Origin: Larkinella terrae
Lineage (GTDB): Bacteria > Bacteroidota > Bacteroidia > Cytophagales > Spirosomataceae
Reading direction: 5' to 3'
Length of the DNA: 64,000 nt
Assembly: GCF_009668025.1 (NCBI RefSeq)
Contig: NZ_WJXZ01000007.1
Location: 62,001-126,000 of the forward strand
The notes beneath the pieces are model-generated. The model did no database searches and was not told the DNA's origin. It worked only from the letters and a program-made list of their open reading frames with translations. The stretch's first letter is position 1. Each line of letters starts with the position of its first letter. This document shows, one piece after another, positions 18,505 through 27,652 of this stretch. The translations under genes were made by a program, and so were the position numbers.

Positions 18505-20457
18505 ATGCGGTTGCTGTCCATTTTACTCTTCCTTTTTTTTAGTGCCGAATCCCTTGTCCTGCAGGCTCAGCCGAGCGAAAAAAACAGCCTCTGGCACGGT
18601 TTCGACCGGGTCGATTTCACGCTCAACAACGTACCGGCGCGCTACGTAAAACCCCGGAAACCGCTGCCCGGCAATCCGTGGGTCTGGCGGGCGCACTTTC
18701 CCGACTGGCACGTTGAGATGGACAGTATGCTGCTCGAACGCGGTTTTCACATTGCCTACATCAACACGAACGATCTGTATGGCCACCCGAAAGCGATGAT
18801 GATCTGGGATGATTTTTACCAGCACCTCGTCTCGGAAAAAGGATTTTCGCCCAAAGTCGCCCTCGAAGGCGTCAGTCGGGGCGGTTTATACGTGTACGGC
18901 TGGGCCAAACGCAACCCGGCCAAAGTCAGTTGCATTTATGCCGAAGCACCGGTTTGCGACTTCAAAAGCTGGCCGGGCGGCAAGGGAAAAAGCAAAGGCG
19001 ACACTAAATCGTGGCAGCAGTTGCTGGCTGTCTACGGTTTTTCGGAGCAACAGGCGCTGGACTTTGACGACAATCCGATCGACCACCTGGAAGGGCTGGC
19101 GGCTTACAAAATTCCGGTTCTGCACGTCATCAGCCTGAAAGACAAGATTGTACCACCCGACGAAAACACTTTCCCGCTGATCGAAAAATACCAGAAACTG
19201 GGCGGACCGGCCACGGTTTATGCCATGTCGCGGGGAGCGCAAACGCTGGAGGGGCACCATTTCCCGATCGAACATCCGGACTGGTGGGCGGACTTCATTC
19301 AACAGCATTCGGTTCCGGTTCAAAAACCGCTCGACTCTAAATCGTACGTGCAAATCCGGGGTGGCTTGCCCAACTTCTTCCGGACCGCTACGGAACAGAA
19401 AAAGGCCACGGTGGCGTTTCTGGGCGGTTCCATCACGTTCAATCCCGGCTGGCGCGACAAGGTGAGCCAGTATTTGCGGGAGAAATTTCCGCAAACCGAG
19501 TTTACGTTCATCAAAGCCGGTATTCCGTCGCTGGGCAGTTTGCCGCATTCGTTCCGCGTTGAGCAGGACGTGCTGAGCAAGGGCAAAGTGGATCTGCTGT
19601 TTCTGGAAGCCGCCGTCAACGACCGCACGAATGCCACCGACAGCCTGACGCAGATTCGGGCAATGGAAGGCATTGTCCGGCACGCCCGGAAAGCCAATCC
19701 GGCCGTCGATGTGGTGTTGATGGAGTTTGCCGATCCCGACAAATTCGGTGATTTTCGGCAGGGAAAAAAACCGGTGGAACTGTTGAACCACGAGCAGGTA
19801 GCGGCCCATTACCAACTGCCTTCCCTCAATTTAGCGCGCGAAGTATATGACCGGATCGAAGCCGGAGAGTTTTCGGGGGAATACGATTTCAAGGATCTGC
19901 ATCCGTCGCCGTTCGGGCAGGAACTCTATTTTCAGACGATGAAATACCTGCTCAACGCCAGTTGGCAAACCGCCGTGGCCTCCGCCGGAAAACCGGCAAA
20001 ACCGCTGGCGACGATTGCTCCGCTGGAACGCAGCAGTTTTGTCAATGGCCGGTACGTGCCGATTGAGGAAGCCAAACTCGGCGATGGCTGGAAGCTGGTT
20101 GAAAACTGGAAACCGGCCGATGGCGTTTCGACCCGACCCGGTTTTGTCGATCGACCGATGCTCGAAGCCACCACGCCGGGCGCTACCTTGTCGCTGGATT
20201 TTACGGGAACCGCCGTCGGTCTGGCGATTATCTCGGGGCCGGACGCGGGCGAAGTGGAATATCGCATCGACAAAGGCCCGTACCAGAAAATGGACTTGCA
20301 TACCCAGTGGAGCCATTCGCTGCATTTGCCCTGGTATAAGCTCTTTGCCAGTAATTTGCCGGATAAAAAGCACGTTTTGCAATTGCGGGTTGCAGCCACC
20401 AAACATCCCAAAAGCAAGGGAACCGCCTGCCGGATTGTTTATTTTTTAGCGAATTAA
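18505..20457 (+). CDS. Fused alpha/beta hydrolase and SGNH/GDSL esterase, secreted
   Basis: A 650-residue exported protein with two esterase domains. The signal peptide is 'LLSILLFLFFS' ending near 'LQAQ'. Domain 1 (about 25-275) is an alpha/beta hydrolase with nucleophile elbow G-V-S-R-G-G (Ser124), an Asp near 213 ('SLKDKIVP') and 'GHHFP' (His251/252). Domain 2 (about 295-500) is an SGNH hydrolase: 'FLGGSITFNPGW' (Ser309), an Asn/Asp block in 'LEAAVND', and 'DLHPSPFG' with Asp464 and His466. A C-terminal beta-rich segment (about 515-650) may bind carbohydrate. Both families deacylate or deacetylate; the fusion suggests attack on two ester types of one molecule. The longer frame starts with TTG 18469; ATG 18505 begins a good signal peptide. 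Confidence 0.85.
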   Translation: MRLLSILLFLFFSAESLVLQAQPSEKNSLWHGFDRVDFTLNNVPARYVKPRKPLPGNPWVWRAHFPDWHVEMDSMLLERGFHIAYINTNDLYGHPKAMMIWDDFYQHLVSEKGFSPKVALEGVSRGGLYVYGWAKRNPAKVSCIYAEAPVCDFKSWPGGKGKSKGDTKSWQQLLAVYGFSEQQALDFDDNPIDHLEGLAAYKIPVLHVISLKDKIVPPDENTFPLIEKYQKLGGPATVYAMSRGAQTLEGHHFPIEHPDWWADFIQQHSVPVQKPLDSKSYVQIRGGLPNFFRTATEQKKATVAFLGGSITFNPGWRDKVSQYLREKFPQTEFTFIKAGIPSLGSLPHSFRVEQDVLSKGKVDLLFLEAAVNDRTNATDSLTQIRAMEGIVRHARKANPAVDVVLMEFADPDKFGDFRQGKKPVELLNHEQVAAHYQLPSLNLAREVYDRIEAGEFSGEYDFKDLHPSPFGQELYFQTMKYLLNASWQTAVASAGKPAKPLATIAPLERSSFVNGRYVPIEEAKLGDGWKLVENWKPADGVSTRPGFVDRPMLEATTPGATLSLDFTGTAVGLAIISGPDAGEVEYRIDKGPYQKMDLHTQWSHSLHLPWYKLFASNLPDKKHVLQLRVAATKHPKSKGTACRIVYFLAN

Positions 20458-20483
20458 AGCTTCCATTAAGGTCGTTAATCCGA

Positions 20484-20531
20484 TTTTACCTCAAAAACCG
20501 CCCGGACAACCGGGCGGTTTTTGAGGTAAAA
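20484..20531. terminator. Strong bidirectional terminator
   Basis: Perfect inverted repeat with 22-base arms (TTTTACCTCAAAAACCGCCC... and its complement) around the loop ACAA. It has A/T-rich outer arms on both sides, so it can stop transcription from the plus-strand locus and from the minus-strand gene that ends at 20556. Confidence 0.9.
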
Positions 20532-20555
20532 TGCAGAGCAGTACGCGTACTGAAA

Positions 20556-23420
20556 TTAACGTTTCAGAATTTTCAGGGTGCGGTTTTGAGCAGGCGTACT
20601 AACCTGCAAGATCAGAATTCCTGCCGGTTGGTCCTGAACGGAAATCGTCTGTTGCTCAACGGCCTGGGCGGTTTTTACTTGCAACGCCTGAACAAAATTC
20701 CCCGCAGCATTCATCAGTCGGAGTTGTAACGGCTGGCCTGCCGCTCCCCGCACTTCCACCGCAAGCTGACTGCCCACTACCGGATTTCCCAACACCGTTA
20801 CCTGCAAGTCTGAACCGGTGTCGGCCGATAAGCGAACCGGCGCGGGGGATGAACAGGTCAGCGGTTTTCCTGAATCTTTCAGCGCGTAGGTACTGCCCAG
20901 CACCCGGCCGTAAATAATCCGCGTAGTTCCGTCTTTCAACGCATTCGGAACTGTAAAACTGTAAGCGTGAGCGCCATTGCCCTTGCCCGCATTCTTCAGA
21001 TCATCCCGGTAAATATTGGCGACGGTACTGCCCCAAACCATTCCGTCGGTGTAAAACTCAACGGTCACCGGCGTGTTGGGTTTGTTGCGATCCCAGACCC
21101 AGCCGCGAATCGTGCCGCATTCGACTTTGTCGAGATAGCCTTCAAAGCTACCCGTAACTGTCGTCGTGGAAGCCGGATTCACCGTCAGCGGGAAGCTCAC
21201 CGAGTTGGTCAGCACGCCATCGTTTGCCGAGTACGCCAGCGTAAAAGTGCCCGATTCGACCGGTGTTCCCGAAATGATGCGGGTGTTCGGATTGATTGAG
21301 AGGCCGTTTGGCAAACCGCTCAGGGCGTAGGTGAGGGGTTGGCCTTCGGGATCGGTAAATGCCACCAGCGTTCCGGAGAAAGGCACGTTCACCTGCGCGG
21401 CCAGCGGAGCAATCAGGACCGTGGGCGATGGCGGAACGGGCGGTTTATTTTCCGGCGTTCCGGTTCCGACGCAGATTAGCGCCTTGGGTGAATCTTTCAG
21501 AATAAAACCGCTGTCCTTGATTCGGGCGGACAGGTTGTGCGATAAGCCATCTTTCAGACTTTCAGGAATCGGGAAGAAGAAGGCATGTTTGCCGTTGCCT
21601 TTTCCTGCGGTTTGCAGGTCCTGCCGGAACACATCCGCCAGTAGCATACCAATGACGTTGGGGCCGTCCAGAATTTCAACCGAAACGGCGCTATTGGGTT
21701 TATTGCGATCCCAGGCCCAGCCCCGGAAGGTGGAGCAGTCGGCGCCATAGACAAAACCGTCGAACGAACCGGTCGCCGTTGGGGGAGTAACCACTACCGT
21801 GAAGGTGGCCGGTGGACTAACGCAACTTCCCGCCGTGCAGGAGGCCGAGTAAACCAGTGTTCCGGTGACCGAAGTAGGAACGCTCAGGCTGGTGCCACTC
21901 CCTGAACCCGCACCCGACCAGGCAACTGTTCCCGAACAACCACTAGCCATCAAGCTGACAAAGGGCGTGTTTTGCAGCACCGAAACCGTACCCGGACTAC
22001 CGGCAGGCACATTGGCCGTTATCGTCGGTGCTGTTGACGTATTGACCGTCAGACTGACCGAACTGGTGGCCGTTCCACCCCCGGTCGTGACGGTGAGCGT
22101 ATACGATTGAACGCCCGTGCCGCTGCTGGTGAGTGTCTGACTGAAAGCCGCCGTGGTGGCCGTTCCCGACAGCGGACTCCCGACGCCGTTGGAGAGGGTA
22201 TAGCTGTAACTGTCGGATGGGTTGCCGACCGTGGCCGTAAACGTGGCGGTTTGGCCGGGGCAGACTGGATTGGGACTGGCCGAGAACCCTGTCAGCGTGG
22301 GGGTTGGGCAGGCCAGCAACACCGAAACATTGCCAGCGGTTCGATTGGCGGTAACCACATCGGGTTTGCCATCACCATTGAGGTCGCTTACCGCTAGTGC
22401 GACCGGATCTACATTCAGGCCAACATCGAAGATTTTTGCTTCGCCAAAAGTGCCATCACCCTGGCCCGGCAGTGCGAGTAAATTGTCAAAGCTACTGTCA
22501 AGGATAAGCAGATCGTCTTTGCCATCGTCATTGAAATCAACAACGGCCGCATCCGCAATGCCACTCGTCAGGGTATAATTCATTGCAGTGTTAAATGTGC
22601 CATCGCCTTTATTGAGTAAAATCGAAAGCTTGCCACCGGGAGAAAGGATGACGGCCAGATCGGGTTTGGTATCGCCGTTGAAGTTGCCAATTGCAACCCG
22701 GTAGACGTATACATCGTTAGTAACCCCGGCAGCACGAAGATCATAGGGGGCGGCTGTGGCAAAGGTGCCATCACCGTTGTTGAGCAAAACCGAGACCTGA
22801 TTACTCCTTGAATCGGCAGTCACCAGATCAGCATCATTGTCGCCATCAAAATCGCCAACGGCGATGTCGTGAGGCTCGTCGCCCACGGGGTAATTGGTGG
22901 CAAGGCCAAACGTACCATCACCGTTGCCCAGCAACACCGAAACATTGTCGGTTCCTATATTCGCAATGGCCAGATCAAGATTGCCGTCGTTGTTGAAGAA
23001 GCCGGCGACAATAGATTCAGGGAAAGTACCCACCGGATTATTGACCGCATCCTTAAACGTGCCATTGCCATTGCCCAGCAGGACCGATACCGTGTTACTG
23101 TTTGTATTGGCCGTGGCCAGATCGATCTGGCCATCACCATCAAAGTCGCCGGATGTGATGGCATCTGGGAAATTGCCCACCGCATAGTACGTAGGTGAGC
23201 CAAAGGTTCCATCCTCCTGCCGCAGCAACACTGAGATATTGTTACCGATTCTATTGCTTGTGGCTAAATCGGGTTTGTCGTCTTTATTGAAGTCTCCGAC
23301 GACGACAGAATTCGGCCCATTACCGGCAGCAGTTGTGAAATAAGGCAGAAAACACTGACTAAAAGAGGGGGACGCTGCGAGCAAGCCAAGCAGCGTAAAA
23401 ATGTGATAGAGTTTCTTCAT
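20556..23420 (-). CDS. Large secreted FG-GAP/VCBS-repeat protein with duplicated 'RGWxWDRNKPN' module and sorting-type C-terminus
   Basis: A 954-residue surface protein. After a signal peptide come FG-GAP/VCBS repeats to about residue 370 (recurring 'VSVLLGNGNGTF' and 'VGDFDGD' units, each a likely calcium-binding propeller blade). Ig-like regions follow to about 545. A ~100-residue module with 'RGWAWDRNKPN' (about 549-648) is repeated as 'RGWVWDRNKPN' (about 757-852), with a putative Ig/cadherin-like domain ('LPNGLSINPNTRIISGTP') between. The last ~70 residues ('MNAAGNFVQALQVKTAQ' to 'RTLKILKR') look like a type IX secretion sorting domain. A role in adhesion or binding is likely but not shown. 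It converges on the nutrient locus at the shared terminator. Confidence 0.8.
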   Translation of the reverse strand: MKKLYHIFTLLGLLAASPSFSQCFLPYFTTAAGNGPNSVVVGDFNKDDKPDLATSNRIGNNISVLLRQEDGTFGSPTYYAVGNFPDAITSGDFDGDGQIDLATANTNSNTVSVLLGNGNGTFKDAVNNPVGTFPESIVAGFFNNDGNLDLAIANIGTDNVSVLLGNGDGTFGLATNYPVGDEPHDIAVGDFDGDNDADLVTADSRSNQVSVLLNNGDGTFATAAPYDLRAAGVTNDVYVYRVAIGNFNGDTKPDLAVILSPGGKLSILLNKGDGTFNTAMNYTLTSGIADAAVVDFNDDGKDDLLILDSSFDNLLALPGQGDGTFGEAKIFDVGLNVDPVALAVSDLNGDGKPDVVTANRTAGNVSVLLACPTPTLTGFSASPNPVCPGQTATFTATVGNPSDSYSYTLSNGVGSPLSGTATTAAFSQTLTSSGTGVQSYTLTVTTGGGTATSSVSLTVNTSTAPTITANVPAGSPGTVSVLQNTPFVSLMASGCSGTVAWSGAGSGSGTSLSVPTSVTGTLVYSASCTAGSCVSPPATFTVVVTPPTATGSFDGFVYGADCSTFRGWAWDRNKPNSAVSVEILDGPNVIGMLLADVFRQDLQTAGKGNGKHAFFFPIPESLKDGLSHNLSARIKDSGFILKDSPKALICVGTGTPENKPPVPPSPTVLIAPLAAQVNVPFSGTLVAFTDPEGQPLTYALSGLPNGLSINPNTRIISGTPVESGTFTLAYSANDGVLTNSVSFPLTVNPASTTTVTGSFEGYLDKVECGTIRGWVWDRNKPNTPVTVEFYTDGMVWGSTVANIYRDDLKNAGKGNGAHAYSFTVPNALKDGTTRIIYGRVLGSTYALKDSGKPLTCSSPAPVRLSADTGSDLQVTVLGNPVVGSQLAVEVRGAAGQPLQLRLMNAAGNFVQALQVKTAQAVEQQTISVQDQPAGILILQVSTPAQNRTLKILKR

Positions 23421-23590
23421 GGGAATCGGGTTTGACAGGACAAGATTTAAGACATACGGATCTCTTTCAAGATAGCAAAATTCGCATCCAGTCGATCACA
23501 AAAGGGGCTGTAAGATAGGAGATTACCGGGAAGTTCGTAGTTGCTAATCAGTGTTGCCGTTTGACTCTGGCGGATTAATGGAACGGCATC

Positions 23591-23647
23591 GGGACCCTTT
23601 TTTACGTTGCTGTCGATAAAAAGCCTGTTCGGGTAAAAAAGGGTCCC
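23591..23647. repeat. 15-base perfect inverted repeat
   Basis: GGGACCCTTTTTTAC is followed 27 bases later by its exact complement GTAAAAAAGGGTCCC. It lies in the 381-base gap between two divergent genes (20556-23420 minus and 23802-25586 plus). It could be a terminator-like hairpin or a binding site. A second short hairpin, CCACCGG/CCGGTGG, is at 23696-23726. I see no coding remnant in this gap. Confidence 0.6.
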
Positions 23648-23801
23648 AAATTGACTGGAAAATGGCCCTTGTTATTTTTGTGTTACGATTTGATTCCACC
23701 GGTATTGAACGGGTAAAATCCGGTGGTTGACGAGAACCGGACGGTTTTCAGCGGTTTCTTTCTACCTTGCCGATTCGAACGACACCCGTTGCGCTACCTT
23801 T

Positions 23802-25586
23802 ATGAAGAAGATACTATTGACCGCTTTTGTAATGGCTTCCCTGATGGCTTGTAATTCCAACAACAACGGGCAGGAAAATACTGCCAGCAATACGGATTTC
23901 GCAAAAACCGTAGACGATTACTACGAAGAACGGCTGAAGTTGTTTCCCATCGAAGCGACTTATCAGGGCGATAACCGGTATAACGACCAGTTGCCGAACA
24001 GTAATTCGCAGGAGTTTCTCGACCGGACGAAGAATTTCTATGCTGAAAGTCTCAAAAAACTGACCGCTTTTGACCGGGAAAAACTGCCGGATCAGGACAA
24101 AATCTCGTACGACATTCTGAAACGGGAGCTGGAGCTGCAACTGGAGCAGTTCACGTATCACCTCGAATACGTCCCGTTTTCGCAGTTTGAGGGCCTGACG
24201 CTGACGTTCGGGCAACTGGGGAGCGGGGCCGGAGCGCAACCTTTCAAAACCGTCAAAGATTACGACGACTGGCTGAAACGGGTGTCGGCGTTCACGGTTT
24301 GGGGCGATTCGGCGATTGCGAATTTCCGGAAAGGAATGGCCGTCGGGATCGTCTGGCCCAAAAGCCTGGTCGTCAAGATGATTCCGCAGATGACCGATCT
24401 GGTCGTGACCGACGCCACCAAAAGCCTGTTTTACGGACCGATTACCAAACTGCCCGGGGATTTCAGCGAGGTGGACAAAAACCGCCTGACTTCGGCGTAT
24501 AAAATAGCCATTCTGAACGAAATTGTGCCCACGTATAAAAAACTGGGTGATTTTCTGAAAAATGAATACCTGCCCAAAGCGCGCACCACTTCGGGCATCG
24601 ACGCCGTGCCAAAGGGGCTGGAATTGTATCGGTACCTCGTGAAAACCTGGACGACGACGGACAAAACGCCGGAGGAAATTTACCAGACTGGTTTGCGGGA
24701 AGTGACCCGGATTCGGGGCGAAATGGAAAAAGTGAAAGCACAGGTAGGTTTCAAAGGGACGCTGAACGAGTTTTTCACCCACTTGAAAACCGATCCGAAG
24801 TTGTATCCCTACAAACAACCGAAGGAGGTGCTGGATGCCTTCAACGCCATTCTGGCGCGGATCGAGCCGAATCTGAAGAAAATGTTCACTAAAACGCCGA
24901 AGTCGAAATTCGAAATCCGGCAGACCGAGAAGTTCCGCGAAGCGTCGGCCAGCGCGGAGTACAATCCGGCCTCGGCGGATGGCAGTCGGCCCGGCATTTT
25001 CTACGTTCCGATTCCGGACGCCAAAAAATTCAACGTCACCTCGGGCATGGAATCGCTGTTTCTGCACGAAGCCATTCCGGGTCACCACTACCAGTTTTCG
25101 TTGCAGCAGGAAAATACCGATCTGCCCAAATTCCGGCGGTTTTCCTGGTACGGTGCCTACGGCGAAGGTTGGGCGTTGTACTGCGAGTCATTGGGGAAAG
25201 AGCTGGGCATTTACACCGATCCGTATCAGTACATGGGTGCGCTAAGTGACGAAATTCACCGGGCGATCCGGCTGGTGGTCGACGTGGCGATTCATACCAA
25301 ACACATGACCCGCGAAGAGGCCATAAAGTACATGATGGACAACGAACCGATTGCGGAAGACGGCGCTGTGGCCGAAATCGAGCGCTACATGGCCATTCCG
25401 GCGCAGGCGCTGTCGTACAAAATCGGCGCCTTGAAAATTCGGGAACTGCGCACCAAATACGAGGCTCAACTGGGCGATAAATTTAACCTGGCGGCTTTCC
25501 ACGACGAATTTCTGAAAGACGGCTGCATGCCGCTGGACGTTTTGGAACATAAAATGGATGCCTGGGCCGCGCGGCAGAAGGAATAG
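23802..25586 (+). CDS. DUF885-family lipoprotein, peptidase-like
   Basis: A 594-residue lipoprotein; 'VMASLMACNSN' gives a lipobox with Cys near residue 18. It belongs to the DUF885 family, whose members share an HExxxGHH-type motif; here it is 'LHEAIPGHHYQ' near residues 421-431, and 'YGEGWALYCE' follows, as in gluzincin-like metallopeptidases. The function is not established for the family, but a zinc carboxypeptidase or peptidase role is widely assumed. The frame is open from 23727, but ATG 23802 gives the signal peptide. The S1 protein gene begins 22 bases after the stop, so the two may share a message. Confidence 0.87.
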   Translation: MKKILLTAFVMASLMACNSNNNGQENTASNTDFAKTVDDYYEERLKLFPIEATYQGDNRYNDQLPNSNSQEFLDRTKNFYAESLKKLTAFDREKLPDQDKISYDILKRELELQLEQFTYHLEYVPFSQFEGLTLTFGQLGSGAGAQPFKTVKDYDDWLKRVSAFTVWGDSAIANFRKGMAVGIVWPKSLVVKMIPQMTDLVVTDATKSLFYGPITKLPGDFSEVDKNRLTSAYKIAILNEIVPTYKKLGDFLKNEYLPKARTTSGIDAVPKGLELYRYLVKTWTTTDKTPEEIYQTGLREVTRIRGEMEKVKAQVGFKGTLNEFFTHLKTDPKLYPYKQPKEVLDAFNAILARIEPNLKKMFTKTPKSKFEIRQTEKFREASASAEYNPASADGSRPGIFYVPIPDAKKFNVTSGMESLFLHEAIPGHHYQFSLQQENTDLPKFRRFSWYGAYGEGWALYCESLGKELGIYTDPYQYMGALSDEIHRAIRLVVDVAIHTKHMTREEAIKYMMDNEPIAEDGAVAEIERYMAIPAQALSYKIGALKIRELRTKYEAQLGDKFNLAAFHDEFLKDGCMPLDVLEHKMDAWAARQKE

Positions 25587-25608
25587 TTAAGGGCTGAAAA
25601 TCAATAGA

Positions 25609-26439
25609 ATGATACAAATTGGAAAAATAAATACCCTGGTCGCGTTGCGCGATACGAGCGTGGGGGTTTTTCTGGGCGACGATGAGGGAAATGACATTCT
25701 GCTGCCGAACAAATACGTCCCGGATTCGCTGCGGCTCGATGATGAGATCGATGTGTTTGTGTACACCGACTCCGAGGACCGGCTGATTGCGACCACGCTG
25801 ACGCCGAAAATCAAGCGCAACGAGTTCGCGCGTTTGCAGGTGGTTTCTGTCACGAGCGTGGGGGCGTTTCTGGACTGGGGGCTCGAAAAGGATTTGCTGG
25901 TGCCCTACCGCGAACAAAGCCGCCCGATGGAAGTGGGTCGCTGGTACGTGATTTATCTGTACCTCGACCACGAAACCGACCGGCTGGTGGCTTCCAGCCG
26001 ACTCAACCGGTTTCTGGATTCGCAGGTGCCTAATCTGGAAGAAGGCCAGGAGGTTTCGCTGCTGGCCTGGGAGCCCACCGACCTCGGCATTAACGTCATC
26101 ATCAACAACCGCTACCGGGGGCTGGTTTACGCAAACGAAATTTTCCGGCAGGTCTACCCGGGCGATCGCATGACGGGCTACATCAAACAAATCCGCGACG
26201 ACAACCGGATCGATGTCAGTCTGCAAAAACCGGGTTACGAACACGTCGAGCCCAACGCCCAGCGAATTCTGGCTGCGCTGAAAACACAAAAAGGGTTTCT
26301 GCCCCTCAACGATTACAGCGAACCGGATGCCATTTATCGGGAGCTGGAAATGAGCAAGAAAACGTTCAAAAAAGCCGTCGGAGCTTTATTCCGGGAGCGC
26401 AAAATCGTGATTAAGGAGGACGGTATTTACCTGGCGTGA
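25609..26439 (+). CDS. CvfB-like S1 RNA-binding protein
   Basis: A 276-residue cytosolic protein of the CvfB/YitL type. Three to four S1-like OB folds are followed by a winged-helix domain: 'ALRDTSVGVFLGDDEGNDILLP' and 'VTSVGAFLDWGLEKDLLVPY' are the S1 strands, and the C-terminus 'YRELEMSKKTFKKAVGALF' is the winged helix. In Staphylococcus the homologue affects virulence-gene mRNAs; more generally these proteins bind RNA. It directly follows the DUF885 gene. Confidence 0.9.
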   Translation: MIQIGKINTLVALRDTSVGVFLGDDEGNDILLPNKYVPDSLRLDDEIDVFVYTDSEDRLIATTLTPKIKRNEFARLQVVSVTSVGAFLDWGLEKDLLVPYREQSRPMEVGRWYVIYLYLDHETDRLVASSRLNRFLDSQVPNLEEGQEVSLLAWEPTDLGINVIINNRYRGLVYANEIFRQVYPGDRMTGYIKQIRDDNRIDVSLQKPGYEHVEPNAQRILAALKTQKGFLPLNDYSEPDAIYRELEMSKKTFKKAVGALFRERKIVIKEDGIYLA

Positions 26440-26444
26440 GTTAT

Positions 26445-26621
26445 TCAATCCAGTAGCACCCCATTCATCATTGGCAGGCAGGTACCGCGCCCGGTTTCGC
26501 TCCGTTTCGGCGGTTGATTGGCTGTTGTAACCGGTTTTCCAAAGCGATAGGTGAGGCTAAGGTTGAAAGGCGTGCCGCTTTTGTTGTAGTAAAGCCGGTT
26601 GTATTTGTCGCCCGGATACCA
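26445..26621 (-). pseudogene. C-terminal remnant of a TonB-dependent/outer-membrane beta-barrel receptor
   Basis: The minus strand holds an open stretch of about 58 codons preceded by in-frame stops. It includes 'KYNRLYYNKSGTPFNLSLTYRFGK', written here only in part as YYNKSGTPF and NLSLTYRFGK, which is the typical last barrel strand of OMP_b-brl_3 / TonB-type proteins, followed by a Pro/Thr-rich tail and a TGA. The rest of the gene is gone. It lies in the 298-base gap between the CvfB-like gene and an alpha/beta hydrolase. Confidence 0.6.
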
Positions 26622-26737
26622 CTATTTTAAACTTTAGTGCTTACCTTAAACCGGTTATTTCAGGCAACCAGGCATTCTATTCAATTAAGACAAAAGGGCC
26701 TTTCTATTATTCACTATCATCATCAAAACCCAAAAAA

Positions 26738-27559
26738 ATGAGCAAGATTACAGTAAGTGACGGTACCGAAATTTACTACAAAGATTGGGGAACCGGACAA
26801 CCGATTGTTTTTCACCACGGCTGGCCTTTGTCGGGCGACGATTGGGATGGACAAATGATGTTTTTCTTAAATCAGGGATTTCGGGTTATTGCGCACGATC
26901 GCAGGGGTCATGGAAGGTCTAGTCAAACGGCCGATGGGCATGATATGGATACCTATGCCGCTGATGTGGCGGAACTGACCAAAGCGCTTGATTTGAAAGA
27001 TGCCATCCACGTTGGCCACTCAACCGGTGGTGGTGAAGTGATTCGCTACGTCGCGAAATATGACCAGGGACGCGTAGCCAAAGCTGTATTGGTCAGTGCG
27101 GTAACCCCGATCATGGCACAAACCGAAACGAATCCGGATGGCATTCCCATGTCGGTATTCGATGAAATACGGGAAAATACCGCGACCAACCGGCCCCAGT
27201 ATTTTCAGGATTTTACCCTTCCATTTTATGGATACAACCGCGAAGGAGCAAAGGTATCGCAGGGAGTTCGGGATAACTGGTGGCGCCAGGGAATGATGGG
27301 CGGCATAAAAGCCCATCACGATTGCATCAAAGCTTTTTCACAAACCGATTTTACCGAAGATCTGAAAAGTGTGGACGTACCGGTATTGGTTTTGCACGGG
27401 GAAGATGATCAAATCGTTCCGTTTCCGCTTACCGGCGCCAGGGCGGTCAAACTGTTGAAAAATGGAAAACTTATTTCATATCCCGGTTTTCCGCATGGAA
27501 TGCCAACGACCGAAGCGGCAACGATTAATGCCGATCTATTAGCTTTTTTTAAATCCTGA
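26738..27559 (+). CDS. Alpha/beta hydrolase, non-haem chloroperoxidase/arylesterase-like
   Basis: Cytosolic enzyme of 273 residues, the usual length of the cofactor-free haloperoxidase/esterase group. 'FHHGWPLSGDDWDGQM' carries the oxyanion-hole region, 'VGHSTGGGE' the nucleophile (Ser95), 'LHGEDDQIVP' the acid (about Asp226) and 'PGFPHGMP' the His (about 251). Members act as esterases or perhydrolases; the physiological substrate is unknown. No signal peptide. It stands alone and ends in its own terminator. Confidence 0.92.
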   Translation: MSKITVSDGTEIYYKDWGTGQPIVFHHGWPLSGDDWDGQMMFFLNQGFRVIAHDRRGHGRSSQTADGHDMDTYAADVAELTKALDLKDAIHVGHSTGGGEVIRYVAKYDQGRVAKAVLVSAVTPIMAQTETNPDGIPMSVFDEIRENTATNRPQYFQDFTLPFYGYNREGAKVSQGVRDNWWRQGMMGGIKAHHDCIKAFSQTDFTEDLKSVDVPVLVLHGEDDQIVPFPLTGARAVKLLKNGKLISYPGFPHGMPTTEAATINADLLAFFKS

Positions 27560-27584
27560 TCGCGAAAAAGCATCAATCAGAATC

Positions 27585-27613
27585 AAAACCGTCAGCTTGT
27601 TGGCGGTTTTTTT
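27585..27613 (+). terminator. Rho-independent terminator
   Basis: AAAACCGTCA pairs with TGGCGGTTTT (one G-U pair) around a 6-base loop and is followed by more T. It lies 25 bases after the hydrolase stop. Confidence 0.85.
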
Positions 27614-27652
27614 ATGAAACATAGGGGTGCCAACTAAACAATCCGACCTTTT

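Noticed and set aside
23814-25088. 424-codon minus-strand frame
   Set aside because: Antisense to the DUF885 gene, with typical shadow composition.
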